Shown in pieces: positions 1 through 7,790 of a DNA stretch of 47,481 nucleotides. Origin of the DNA: Helicobacteraceae bacterium (GTDB lineage Bacteria > Campylobacterota > Campylobacteria > Campylobacterales > Sulfurimonadaceae); NCBI GenBank assembly GCA_015488775.1, contig WFNF01000115.1, positions 1 through 47,481 on the forward strand, written 5' to 3'. The notes under the pieces were generated by a model. That model searched no databases and was not told the origin of the DNA. It worked only from the letters and a program-made list of their open reading frames with translations. Both the position numbers and the translations under genes were made by a program. Position 1 is the first letter of the stretch; each line of letters opens with the position of its first letter.

Positions 1-1646
1 ATATATAGAAGCTCAAATAATTCTAATGTTTGCATCTTTAAATTTGATAAAAAAGCATACTGAAGCAATTTATATTCAATAAAAACATTTGCTTTTATAC
101 TATAAGTAATTTTACTCATTTTGGTTAATGTTACTAATTTATCAATAATTTCACTTTTAAGTTTTGTATCAGAGTTAATCAAATCATTATAAATTGAGTT
201 ATGTTCCTGATCAGATATATCAAATTGAGCTTGTAAAAGTTCTAATTCACTTTGATTTATACTAGTATGTTTATCTATGTACGCTTTTAATATTCTTTTA
301 TACCCATCTAACTGTCTATGTTTTTCAGCTGAGTTCATAAAAGTGGCTTCATTAAAATCGCAGTACTCTTTTTTCACTTCGCTAATGATTTTTTGATGTT
401 CATCTTCACTAAGTTCCATCTGTTCACGCATAACTTCAAGCATAGAAAATGAATTTGTATTAATAATACCATCTCTGATAAGTTCAATAACACTAGACTT
501 ATAGTTTGATAGTCTTTTTTGCTTATCTTTTTTCGCATTTACATAAGTGTAATATATCTCTTTTAAATTTATATTTGATATATCAGAAACACCTTGACGT
601 TTCAAAATATTTCTTGCAAATCTTTCTTGAAGAAAAAATGCCTGAGACCTAAATAATTCTCTATATAAAAATGCAGTGGATACAGATATAACAATAAAAT
701 GAAAAAATGCATACAAAAAAGGATAATTTGAGTAAGATGGAGCTCCTGCAAATATATAAAAAATATTAAAAGCAACATATCCACTAAGCACTCTCATTTT
801 ATGCATAAAAGTTGAAATATCCTCTACTTTTACAAAATCAATAATCATACGCTCTATTAAATAAAAAATCATATAAGATGCTATAGAGAAAAACGATAAT
901 GTAAAAAATGCAGCTACTGCGATGTTATAAGTTGAATCAAAATAAAAACCAATATCATATATTGAAAAAACTTCGCTTGTCCATGAACCTCCAAAATAAT
1001 AATTCCATGAACCATCTTTAAGGTAATAGTACACATAAAAACCAAGAACTAAGCCACTAAAGGCATAAAACAAAGACTGCTTTGATTTTAAAGAATCATC
1101 TTTCCAATATGAGTTTTCTATATCTATATCTGGACAGTTTTTTTTACATGCGCTACAAGTTGAACATGCTGAATCATAACCGTATCTCGATGTATTTGAA
1201 AGAGTATATAATTTTTCAACAAAACCAACTGGACATAAAAAGTTACACCATGTCTTTCCAGATATAAAGACAGATGTTAACATAGCTATAATACTTACTA
1301 AAATAAAAAAGATACCAACATACATTGAATTATTATTTAATAAAATCAACCTTAAATAAAAAGCAATAAAAAGAAGTGAAAATTGTAAATAATAGTAATT
1401 ATTTTCTAAAAATAATCCAACTTTTCTTTTTTTTACTATATTAATATTCTGAGCTAATTTTGAAATATATGCTAAAGGGCATATATTCCTAAATCTATTA
1501 TATCCACCAACTACCATCAATAGAGGTAATAATGGTATAACTATAGTCCAAATCCAAGACACCGAATTTTCAAATGTAAATAGTGATACAATCAACCCTA
1601 TATAAATAGTAAGTGAAATATATGATAAAACTTTATCTAATTTCAA
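1..1646 (-). CDS. 4Fe-4S polyferredoxin-like membrane protein, partial (3' end outside window)
   Basis: An open frame on the minus strand runs without a stop from a TTG at 1646 off the left edge, giving 548 residues. The TTG overlaps the rhodanese stop in a TTGA arrangement, which suggests translational coupling. Residues 1-130 hold several membrane segments and a C56-P motif. Residues 134-138 carry WCxxxCP, as in NapH/NosR/CcoG-type membrane ferredoxins. Residues 161-171 carry CxxCxxCxxxCP, enough for one 4Fe-4S cluster. Further membrane helices lie around 192-208, 241-264, 287-301 and 311-328. From about 335 the protein is soluble and helical, with two similar units (381-430 and 447-492) that each end in a short 'SxxEH' motif. 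Membrane electron transfer is inferred. The partner is unknown, and the C-terminus is not in the window. Confidence 0.8.
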   Translation of the reverse strand, partial: MKLDKVLSYISLTIYIGLIVSLFTFENSVSWIWTIVIPLLPLLMVVGGYNRFRNICPLAYISKLAQNINIVKKRKVGLFLENNYYYLQFSLLFIAFYLRLILLNNNSMYVGIFFILVSIIAMLTSVFISGKTWCNFLCPVGFVEKLYTLSNTSRYGYDSACSTCSACKKNCPDIDIENSYWKDDSLKSKQSLFYAFSGLVLGFYVYYYLKDGSWNYYFGGSWTSEVFSIYDIGFYFDSTYNIAVAAFFTLSFFSIASYMIFYLIERMIIDFVKVEDISTFMHKMRVLSGYVAFNIFYIFAGAPSYSNYPFLYAFFHFIVISVSTAFLYRELFRSQAFFLQERFARNILKRQGVSDISNINLKEIYYTYVNAKKDKQKRLSNYKSSVIELIRDGIINTNSFSMLEVMREQMELSEDEHQKIISEVKKEYCDFNEATFMNSAEKHRQLDGYKRILKAYIDKHTSINQSELELLQAQFDISDQEHNSIYNDLINSDTKLKSEIIDKLVTLTKMSKITYSIKANVFIEYKLLQYAFLSNLKMQTLELFELLY

Positions 1647-2521
1647 CGTTTAAAAACTTCCCACTTAAATTTTTGAATAGGTGTATCATCACGATTTCCC
1701 CATTCTCGCATAGAAGCGTCATATATTTTTGCTTTTTTAAAGCCTAAATATCTATTTATTAGAAACCAGTTCATAGATGCTTCAAGTCCACCAGTACAAT
1801 ACATTATTATCTCTTCATCTTGCTTAATATCATAATTATAAAAAATCTCTTCAATTTCATCTTTATCTTTTAATGATTCATCAACAAGAAATTTATCCTT
1901 CCAATTTGAGCTCATAGCATGCGGTATATGCCCTGCTCTTTTTACACCCTTACTTCTAATTGTTCCATAATAAAATTCAGATGGTCTTGCTTCAATCATT
2001 GGAACTTTACCAATCTTGCTTAAAACATACTCTCTATCTACCACAATGTCATTTCTAGGTTTTACAACAAATAAACTTGATTTAACATTTTTTATTTTTG
2101 ATGTAATCTCAAAATCCTCATATTTCCATTCTAAAAATGCACCATTTAAGATTTTTACATTTTCTAAACCCATATTAATAAAGGCTAAAGCAATGTATGA
2201 AGATTTCAATATCTCTTTTTTCTTATTATGTCCATAAATAACAATTTCAGAATTTTCATCAATACCATACTTACGAATAATTTTTTGTAATTCGGCAGGA
2301 GTTCTTAAAAGTTGATACTTTCCATGTTGTGCTCTAAATAAACTTATATCAGTATGAAGAGCATTTGGTATATGCTCCTCAAGATATTCACTTTTAGTGC
2401 CTACATCCAATAAAACCAAGTTACCATTATTAATTTTTTCTTTAAGTTCATCTACACCAATAAATGGTTCAGATGCAAAAGAATAAACTGAAAATAATAA
2501 AATTAAAAATAATTTTTTCAT
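1643..2521 (-). CDS. Periplasmic tandem-domain rhodanese (sulfurtransferase)
   Basis: This 292-aa protein starts at the ATG at 2521, which has an AGGA ribosome site six bases upstream and opens straight into a signal peptide (MKKLFLILLFSVYSFA). The frame stays open 32 codons further upstream, but that part reads into the repeat element and is unlikely to be translated. There are two rhodanese domains, roughly 20-150 and 165-292. The second has the active-site loop starting at C242 (MYCTGGLEAS). The first has no cysteine in the equivalent loop (VIYGHNKKKE), the usual inactive-plus-active layout of thiosulfate/mercaptopyruvate sulfurtransferases. Export implies periplasmic sulfane-sulfur handling. 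The gene is coupled to the downstream iron-sulfur membrane protein, so the two probably work together. The physiological sulfur donor cannot be read from sequence. Confidence 0.88.
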   Translation of the reverse strand: MKKLFLILLFSVYSFASEPFIGVDELKEKINNGNLVLLDVGTKSEYLEEHIPNALHTDISLFRAQHGKYQLLRTPAELQKIIRKYGIDENSEIVIYGHNKKKEILKSSYIALAFINMGLENVKILNGAFLEWKYEDFEITSKIKNVKSSLFVVKPRNDIVVDREYVLSKIGKVPMIEARPSEFYYGTIRSKGVKRAGHIPHAMSSNWKDKFLVDESLKDKDEIEEIFYNYDIKQDEEIIMYCTGGLEASMNWFLINRYLGFKKAKIYDASMREWGNRDDTPIQKFKWEVFKR

Positions 2522-2547
2522 AGTGTTCCTATCATATTTATTTATAA

Positions 2548-2578
2548 GGGCACCTCTAAAAACCCTAGTGCCCCTCAG
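2548..2578 (+). repeat. Left terminal inverted repeat
   Basis: Left end of the 300-bp element. It begins GGGCACCTCTAAAAACCCTA and differs from the right end at three positions. Confidence 0.75.
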
Positions 2579-2816
2579 CATTACATAGGAGTTTACAATC
2601 AAGGCAATCTTTTGCACCCCAAGGGCATTTTGTCGCTACGCTCGGGCACATACCTAGCCAAAGCTAAGTCAAAAAAGATTAACGCGGAGTGTAAGCTCCT
2701 ATGTAATGCCCAAAGGGAGGGATAAAAAAAGCGATATTTCATAAAACTTTTAATCGCCATAGCTACGGCTATGACTCATAAAAGCTTTTACAAAATCTCA
2801 TCTTTTTTTCTTCCCT

Positions 2817-2847
2817 CTGAGTGGTACTAGGGTTTTTAGATGTGCCC
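2817..2847 (-). repeat. Right terminal inverted repeat
   Basis: Right end of the 300-bp element. Read on the minus strand it begins GGGCACATCTAAAAACCCTA. A TAA follows directly on the plus strand, mirroring the TAA before the left end. Confidence 0.75.
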
Positions 2848-2900
2848 TAAAGTAGATTTTATCACTTTTTTAAATTCAAATGCTTAAAAAAGTTAAAAAC

Positions 2901-2930
2901 TTGACAAAGATAAGTTAAACTAGGTAAAAT
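2901..2930 (+). promoter_or_regulatory. Sigma70-type promoter for rho
   Basis: TTGACA at 2901-2906 and TAAAAT at 2925-2930 are separated by 18 bases. They lie outside the repeat element, about 70 bases before the rho start codon. The match to consensus is good for this AT-rich genome, but the start site is not proven. Confidence 0.6.
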
Positions 2931-3000
2931 TACACAATAATTAAAAGATACTTCTAAATCGTCTCACAAAATCCTCCAATATCATAAGGCAAACTCGAAC

Positions 3001-4353
3001 ATGGCTACAGAGCAAAACAATAAAACAAGTAATCCAAACTCAAAAAATAATAATCATAGAAAAAATACAAAACCAAAAACACATATTCCTGTAAAAGGTC
3101 ATAATGTTGAAGAGTTGCGTGCAAAGCCACTTGAAGATTTAGTAACTATAGCACTTGATTTAAAAGTTGAACATCCAAATGAGCTTAAACGTCAAGATCT
3201 TATTTTTGAAATACTAAAATCGCAAGTTGCCCAAGGTGGATTTATCTTATTTACTGGGATATTAGAAGTTATGCAAGATGGCTATGGCTTTTTAAGAAGT
3301 ATTGATCAAAGTTTTTCTGACTCGTTAAATGATGCTTATGTTTCATCAACACAAATTAGACGTTTTGCATTAAGAAATGGTGATGTAGTCACTGGACAAG
3401 TTCGTCCTCCTAAAGATCAAGAAAGATATTACGCTTTACTTAAGATAGAAGCTATAAACTACATGCCACCAGAAGAGAGTAAAAAAAGACCTCTATTTGA
3501 AAATCTAACTCCTTTATATGCACTAGATCAGTTGAAATTAGAATATAAGCCAGAAAAACTTACGGGTAGAATGATGGATCTTTTTTCACCAATTGGTAAA
3601 GGTCAACGTGGTCTGATAGTTGCTCCTCCTCGTTCTGGTAAAACTGAACTTTTAAAAGATATTGCACATGGTATAAGTACAAATAACCCTGATGCAGATT
3701 TAATGGTTTTACTTGTTGATGAAAGACCGGAAGAAGTTACAGATATGGAAAGAAGTGTTAAAGGTGAAGTTTACAGTTCTACTTTTGATATGCCAGCAAA
3801 AAACCATGTAAAAGTTGCAGAAATGGTAATAGAAAGAGCTAAAAGACGTGTTGAATTAGGTAAAGATGTTGTTATCCTACTAGATTCAATAACTAGACTT
3901 GCTCGTGCATACAATACAGTAACTCCATCTAGTGGAAAAGTTCTTTCAGGTGGTGTTGATGCTAATGCTCTACATAAACCAAAAAGATTTTTTGGTGCAG
4001 CTAGAAATATTGAAGATGGCGGTTCATTAACTATTATAGCTACGGCTCTTGTTGATACTGGTAGTCGTATGGATGAAGTTATATTTGAAGAATTTAAAGG
4101 TACAGGTAACTCGGAAGTTGTTTTATCAAGAGCAATTGCAGAAAGACGTATATTTCCAGCTATTGATATACTTAAATCTGGAACAAGAAAAGAGGAACTT
4201 TTACTTGGAGCTGATGTTTTACAAAAAGTTTATATATTAAGATCAATGCTACATAAACAAAGTGATGAGATAGAAGCACTTAAATTTCTTTACACAACAA
4301 TGCAAAAACATAAACTAAATGAAGAATTTTTAGAAAGTATGAATGAGAAGTAG
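3001..4353 (+). CDS. rho: Transcription termination factor Rho
   Basis: This is the hexameric RNA-dependent ATPase that ends transcription (450 aa). The N-terminal 35 or so residues are an Asn/Lys-rich low-complexity extension, which makes it about 30 residues longer than E. coli Rho. A Rho N-domain with the '[13 protein letters not shown]' helix follows, then the cold-shock-like RNA-binding fold with GYGFLR near residues 97-102. The ATPase core has the Walker A loop PPRSGKT (209-215, K214) and Walker B VVILLDS (D295). The ribosome site is weak (AAGG about 12 bases upstream). The gene converges on alr with only 5 bases between the stop codons, so neither has room for its own intrinsic terminator. 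Identity is secure. Confidence 0.98.
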   Translation: MATEQNNKTSNPNSKNNNHRKNTKPKTHIPVKGHNVEELRAKPLEDLVTIALDLKVEHPNELKRQDLIFEILKSQVAQGGFILFTGILEVMQDGYGFLRSIDQSFSDSLNDAYVSSTQIRRFALRNGDVVTGQVRPPKDQERYYALLKIEAINYMPPEESKKRPLFENLTPLYALDQLKLEYKPEKLTGRMMDLFSPIGKGQRGLIVAPPRSGKTELLKDIAHGISTNNPDADLMVLLVDERPEEVTDMERSVKGEVYSSTFDMPAKNHVKVAEMVIERAKRRVELGKDVVILLDSITRLARAYNTVTPSSGKVLSGGVDANALHKPKRFFGAARNIEDGGSLTIIATALVDTGSRMDEVIFEEFKGTGNSEVVLSRAIAERRIFPAIDILKSGTRKEELLLGADVLQKVYILRSMLHKQSDEIEALKFLYTTMQKHKLNEEFLESMNEK

Positions 4354-4358
4354 TTTAG

Positions 4359-5357
4359 CTACTTCACTTCACGTTTTATCTTACAGTTTAAGGCTGTTAA
4401 TATCTCATAAGATATAGTTTCACACTTACCACTAACTTCCCTAACATCATCAAAAATAGATATTACTTTACTTTTACCTAGAAAGCTAGAATTATCCATT
4501 GAAATTCTTCCAACAAGCTTTTCTCCACTTTTAGCAGTAAAATCATTACTAAGAGATCTTCTAAAACCATCTGCATACCCAAAATCATAATTACTAACTA
4601 CACAGTGTTCCTTACTCTTAAAACTAGCACCATAACCAACTATATCACCCTTATCTATTGTTCTAGTACTGATTATATTTGCTTCCAATGATAAAACTGG
4701 TTTAAAATCGTATGGACATAAGTTTTTTGCTATCTCGATTGCACCATATGCCGCAATGCCAACTCTGGCTAAATCATCACTAAAACCTCTAATAGTTCCA
4801 GCCGAATTTGCAATATGAAAACGTAATTTAGAACTATATAAATTTTTAACAATCTTTTTAATCTTATCAAATTGTTTTTTTTGTATATCAAAATCTTTAC
4901 TATCAACATCTGCATTAAAATAATGAGACATTACTCCAATTAATTTCAACTCTCTAGCATTTATAATTTCAAAAGCTTCTATAATCTGATTAAAAGATAT
5001 TCCATTACGCCCCATGCCAGTGTCGACTTTCAACTCAATATTAACTTTATCTGAAATCTTACTTAACATAGAAATATCATTAACTACATAAGAAAAATTA
5101 TTTTCTGCTTTTGATGGAAAATCATTTAAAATAATTATAGATTTAAATTTATCTTTAATTTGTAAAGCTTCAAATTCATCTCTTACTACAGCATTCATTA
5201 CACCGTAAGAAGATGCAAGTTCACTTATTATATCGAGAGAATGACCATAAGCATTATCTTTAAGAACTATTGCAATTTTATTGACATCGTTTGTTAATTT
5301 TGTGATAATATCTAAATTAGTATAGAAATTATTTTTATCTATATATATTTTTGCCAT
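4359..5357 (-). CDS. alr: Alanine racemase
   Basis: A PLP-dependent enzyme that interconverts L- and D-alanine for peptidoglycan (332 aa, slightly short for the family). K33 in VLKDNAYGHS is the PLP lysine. The second catalytic residue is the tyrosine in IVGYGASF. The RVGIAAYG and GRISMDNSS signatures are also present. It is cytoplasmic and probably transcribed alone. It converges on rho and is divergent from the agmatine deiminase gene, with only 13 bases between the start codons, so both promoters must overlap neighbouring coding sequence. No frame disruption is seen. Confidence 0.96.
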   Translation of the reverse strand: MAKIYIDKNNFYTNLDIITKLTNDVNKIAIVLKDNAYGHSLDIISELASSYGVMNAVVRDEFEALQIKDKFKSIIILNDFPSKAENNFSYVVNDISMLSKISDKVNIELKVDTGMGRNGISFNQIIEAFEIINARELKLIGVMSHYFNADVDSKDFDIQKKQFDKIKKIVKNLYSSKLRFHIANSAGTIRGFSDDLARVGIAAYGAIEIAKNLCPYDFKPVLSLEANIISTRTIDKGDIVGYGASFKSKEHCVVSNYDFGYADGFRRSLSNDFTAKSGEKLVGRISMDNSSFLGKSKVISIFDDVREVSGKCETISYEILTALNCKIKREVK

Positions 5358-5370
5358 AAGGAATTATACA

Positions 5371-6366
5371 ATGAAAAGACTGATATCTGAATTTGAAGAG
5401 AGTTCATACGTTCTATTAGCATTTCCTCATGAAAAAAGTGATTGGAAAGATTTATTAGAAGAGGTTACAATCACATATATAGATTTAATTCAAAAAATTT
5501 CAAAATATCAAAAAGTTATAATAATATGTAATGACATAGTAAAAGTAAAAAGTTTCTTTAAAGATAATACAAATATGATTTTTATTGAATATGAGACAGA
5601 TGATACATGGATAAGAGATTTTGGATACTTGAGTTTATTTGAAGATGGTCGTATTGTTTTATATAATTTTGAATTTAATGCTTGGGGTGACAAGTTTAAT
5701 TATAAAAAAGACAATTTATTTAATAATTATTTAGATAAATATATAAAAAATGATACTTATAATTTTAATTTCATCCTAGAAGGAGGTTCAATAGAATCAA
5801 ATTCTAATGGATTACTATTGAGTACATCTGAATGCATCTATAATAATAATAGAAATAGTTCATACACAAAAAGTGATATAGATAATTTTTTAAAAAAAAC
5901 TTTTTCTATAAATAATTTTTTGATTTTAGAACATGGTTATATAAAAGGTGATGATACAAACTCACATATAGATACATTAGTTAGATTTACAGATGAAAGT
6001 ACATTAGTATATGTACAATGTAATGATATAAATGATGAACATTATATTGAGCTGAAATATATGGAAGATGAGCTAAAAGTTTTTGAATTAGAGTATAAAT
6101 TAAAGCTATACCCAATACCTTTGCCAAAGGCAATATATTTTAATAAGCAAAGATTACCAGCAACATACGCAAATTTTTTGATTTTAAATGACGTAGTATT
6201 TATGCCAACATACAATTGTGAGACTGATTCCGAGGCATTAAATGTACTAGAAAAAGTTTTTAAAACAAAAGACATAATAGAAGTTGATTCAAGAACTTTA
6301 ATCAAACAAGGTGGATCTTTACACTGTTCTACAATGCAATTAGCAAAAGGTGTTGAACTTATTTAA
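5371..6366 (+). CDS. Agmatine deiminase / peptidylarginine deiminase-like protein
   Basis: A 331-aa member of the PPAD-type amidinotransferase superfamily, which converts agmatine to N-carbamoylputrescine in polyamine synthesis. The motifs run in family order: DDTWIRDFG near 75-83, NAWGDK near 103, LEGGSIESN near 136, the GDDTNSHIDTLVRF loop near 194, and a C-terminal QGGSLHCSTMQ with the nucleophile C319. The start has an AAGGA ribosome site eight bases upstream. The gene is Asn/Lys/Asp-rich, in line with the AT bias. Agmatine is the likely substrate by analogy with other Campylobacterota, but PPAD members with other arginine-like substrates exist. Confidence 0.9.
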   Translation: MKRLISEFEESSYVLLAFPHEKSDWKDLLEEVTITYIDLIQKISKYQKVIIICNDIVKVKSFFKDNTNMIFIEYETDDTWIRDFGYLSLFEDGRIVLYNFEFNAWGDKFNYKKDNLFNNYLDKYIKNDTYNFNFILEGGSIESNSNGLLLSTSECIYNNNRNSSYTKSDIDNFLKKTFSINNFLILEHGYIKGDDTNSHIDTLVRFTDESTLVYVQCNDINDEHYIELKYMEDELKVFELEYKLKLYPIPLPKAIYFNKQRLPATYANFLILNDVVFMPTYNCETDSEALNVLEKVFKTKDIIEVDSRTLIKQGGSLHCSTMQLAKGVELI

Positions 6367-6461
6367 GTTCCACTTAGCATTGCAAAACCTTGAAATATAA
6401 ACAATGTAGACAAAACAAATATAAAAGTTATAAAAATTAATTTTTTAGTATTTTGTTTCAT
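6363..6461 (-). CDS. Possible 32-aa single-pass membrane peptide
   Basis: A short frame starts at the ATG at 6461, five bases after the fliW stop, and ends overlapping the agmatine deiminase stop. It encodes a basic N-terminus (MKQNTKK), about 20 hydrophobic residues and a short tail. Position and composition suggest a small membrane protein translated with fliW. The Shine-Dalgarno is poor, so a chance frame is quite possible. Confidence 0.35.
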   Translation of the reverse strand: MKQNTKKLIFITFIFVLSTLFIFQGFAMLSGT

Positions 6462-6466
6462 TTGAA

Positions 6467-6847
6467 TTAAATATTTAAGTAACCTGATATAGGCTCAGAT
6501 ATTGAATATTTATTTGAATCGCTTAATATAATTTGAACCATTTTTTTATTGTCTGTATTAAATATCATTGGTGCAGCAAAATTAATTGTTGACTTTTCCA
6601 TTTGAGTTGTAATAATAACCATATTTAAAATAAGTAAATTACTAGAATCATTTATCTGCATTGAATCTTGAATAGAAGTTGGAATATCAAACTCATAATC
6701 TCTCAAAATAAATGGATTTATCAAAGTAAAAGATGGCTCTTCTTTATCTATAGCTTTTAATCTCATAAAAATATCATCAATTTTTTCTAACTCAAATTGC
6801 TTAAAATTTTCAAAACCTAAAAGTGGAGTATCTACATCAAATACCAT
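6467..6847 (-). CDS. fliW: Flagellar assembly factor FliW
   Basis: A 126-aa protein of the FliW family, which binds flagellin and antagonises CsrA so that flagellin translation matches secretion. Visible family features are the N-terminal 'DTPLLGFENFKQFELEKID' pattern, the central 'SFTLINPFILRDYEFDIP' segment, and 'LLILNMVIITTQ...STINFAAPMIFNT' toward the C-terminus. Length is normal for the family. It is divergent from bamD across about 100 bases. No other flagellar gene is in the window, as expected for Campylobacterota, where flagellar genes are scattered. Confidence 0.93.
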   Translation of the reverse strand: MVFDVDTPLLGFENFKQFELEKIDDIFMRLKAIDKEEPSFTLINPFILRDYEFDIPTSIQDSMQINDSSNLLILNMVIITTQMEKSTINFAAPMIFNTDNKKMVQIILSDSNKYSISEPISGYLNI

Positions 6848-6950
6848 TTTGAACCCTATTTTTTTAAGTATTGTAGCACAAAACTCATCTATTTACCTAA
6901 AAATTAGTTTAATAGGATAAAATAGGAGCTAAATTTATTAAGGTCATTAC

Positions 6951-7730
6951 TTGTTAATCAAAAAAATTATTTTATCGCTAATCGCTCTCCTGCTTTTTTC
7001 ATCTTGTTCAAAAGATTTAGAAGAATTCAACAAACCTGCTATTTATTGGTATTCAAAAATAATAGAAAATGTTTCCAATGGAAACATTGATAAGGCTGAC
7101 ACCTATTACTCATCTTTACAAAGTGAACACATAGGCTCAATTTTACTTCCAAATGCTACTATGATACTTGCAATTTCACATATGCACTATGAAGAGTATT
7201 TGCTTTCTCAACATTTTTTAAATGAATACGATTCAAGGTATGCAAGTATAAATGAAAAAGAGTATGTTGAGTATATGAAAGTTAAAGCAAAATATATGGC
7301 CCTACCTAATCCAAGGCGAGATCAGGGTCTGATAGCTGCTGCAATATTAGAAGCTAGTAAGTTTAAAGAGAATTATCCAAATTCAATTTATTTTCCAATA
7401 GTAGATACTATATTAACAAGATTGTTTATGGCTGAAAATGCATTAAATGAGTCTATAGCATCGTTGTATAACAGAATAGATAAGCCAAAGGCTAGTAAAT
7501 ACTATAGAGATTTAAAGCCTCAGCCATGGATAGATTGGTCAAAAGTTAATAAGGCAAATTCACCTTTTTATAGAGAGATGTTTGAAGGTGATGGGACAGG
7601 GTCATGGTACGGCTTTATGTTACCAGATACTAGAAGTGTTGTTTCAAGGAATTCTATGGAACAAGAACAGAAGCTTCTTAACAAAAATGTTGGTGGATCT
7701 TCAAATGATTCATCTGGCTTATATAAATAA
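6951..7730 (+). CDS. bamD: Outer membrane assembly lipoprotein BamD
   Basis: The lipoprotein subunit of the BAM complex that inserts beta-barrel proteins into the outer membrane (259 aa). The TTG start at 6951 has AAGG seven bases upstream. It gives a lipoprotein signal with the lipobox LFSSC, so C19 is lipidated. The body is a TPR-like helical repeat domain of the BamD/ComL type (ALYWYSKII-like opening, FKENYPNSIYFP near 143). The C-terminal tail is Ser/Asn-rich. It lies 60 bases upstream of lon and is probably cotranscribed with it. A TAAAAT -10-like hexamer sits about 30 bases upstream of the start, with no good -35. Confidence 0.88.
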   Translation: MLIKKIILSLIALLLFSSCSKDLEEFNKPAIYWYSKIIENVSNGNIDKADTYYSSLQSEHIGSILLPNATMILAISHMHYEEYLLSQHFLNEYDSRYASINEKEYVEYMKVKAKYMALPNPRRDQGLIAAAILEASKFKENYPNSIYFPIVDTILTRLFMAENALNESIASLYNRIDKPKASKYYRDLKPQPWIDWSKVNKANSPFYREMFEGDGTGSWYGFMLPDTRSVVSRNSMEQEQKLLNKNVGGSSNDSSGLYK

Positions 7731-7790
7731 CTACTATACATACTTTAGAAATTTCTGTAGCATGTATATACTAAAAAAAGAAGGAATAAA

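Larger units (their letters stand above)
2548..2847. mobile_element. 300-bp MITE-like element with 31-bp terminal inverted repeats
   Basis: The ends are inverted copies of each other: 2548-2578 matches the reverse complement of 2817-2847 at 28 of 31 positions, and both begin GGGCAC. Each end is flanked by TAA (2545-2547 and 2848-2850), a possible 3-bp target duplication. Inside are two further hairpins. Bases 2579-2596 pair with 2691-2708 (17 of 18). An imperfect hairpin of about 100 nt spans roughly 2714-2819, with its apex at CATAGC-TACG-GCTATG. No convincing reading frame fills it. This is the architecture of a non-autonomous miniature inverted-repeat element. A TNA-type duplication would fit some IS5-family transposases, but that assignment is inference. 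It sits between the divergent rhodanese and rho genes. Confidence 0.75.

Noticed and set aside
602-784. 60-codon minus-strand frame with hydrophobic content
   Set aside because: It lies out of frame inside the long partial iron-sulfur membrane protein gene, which reads through without stops.
2522-2617. N-terminal extension of the rhodanese frame by 32 codons
   Set aside because: The extension is encoded by the inverted-repeat element, and the ATG at 2521 has both the ribosome site and the signal peptide.
2601-2690. CRISPR-like or tandem repeat in the region before rho
   Set aside because: The repeats are inverted, not direct, and there are no regular spacers; the structure is explained by the MITE-like element.
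4350-4362. Possible terminator between convergent rho and alr
   Set aside because: Only 5 bases separate the stop codons and no stable stem with a T-tract is visible; Rho-dependent termination or overlapping ends are more likely.
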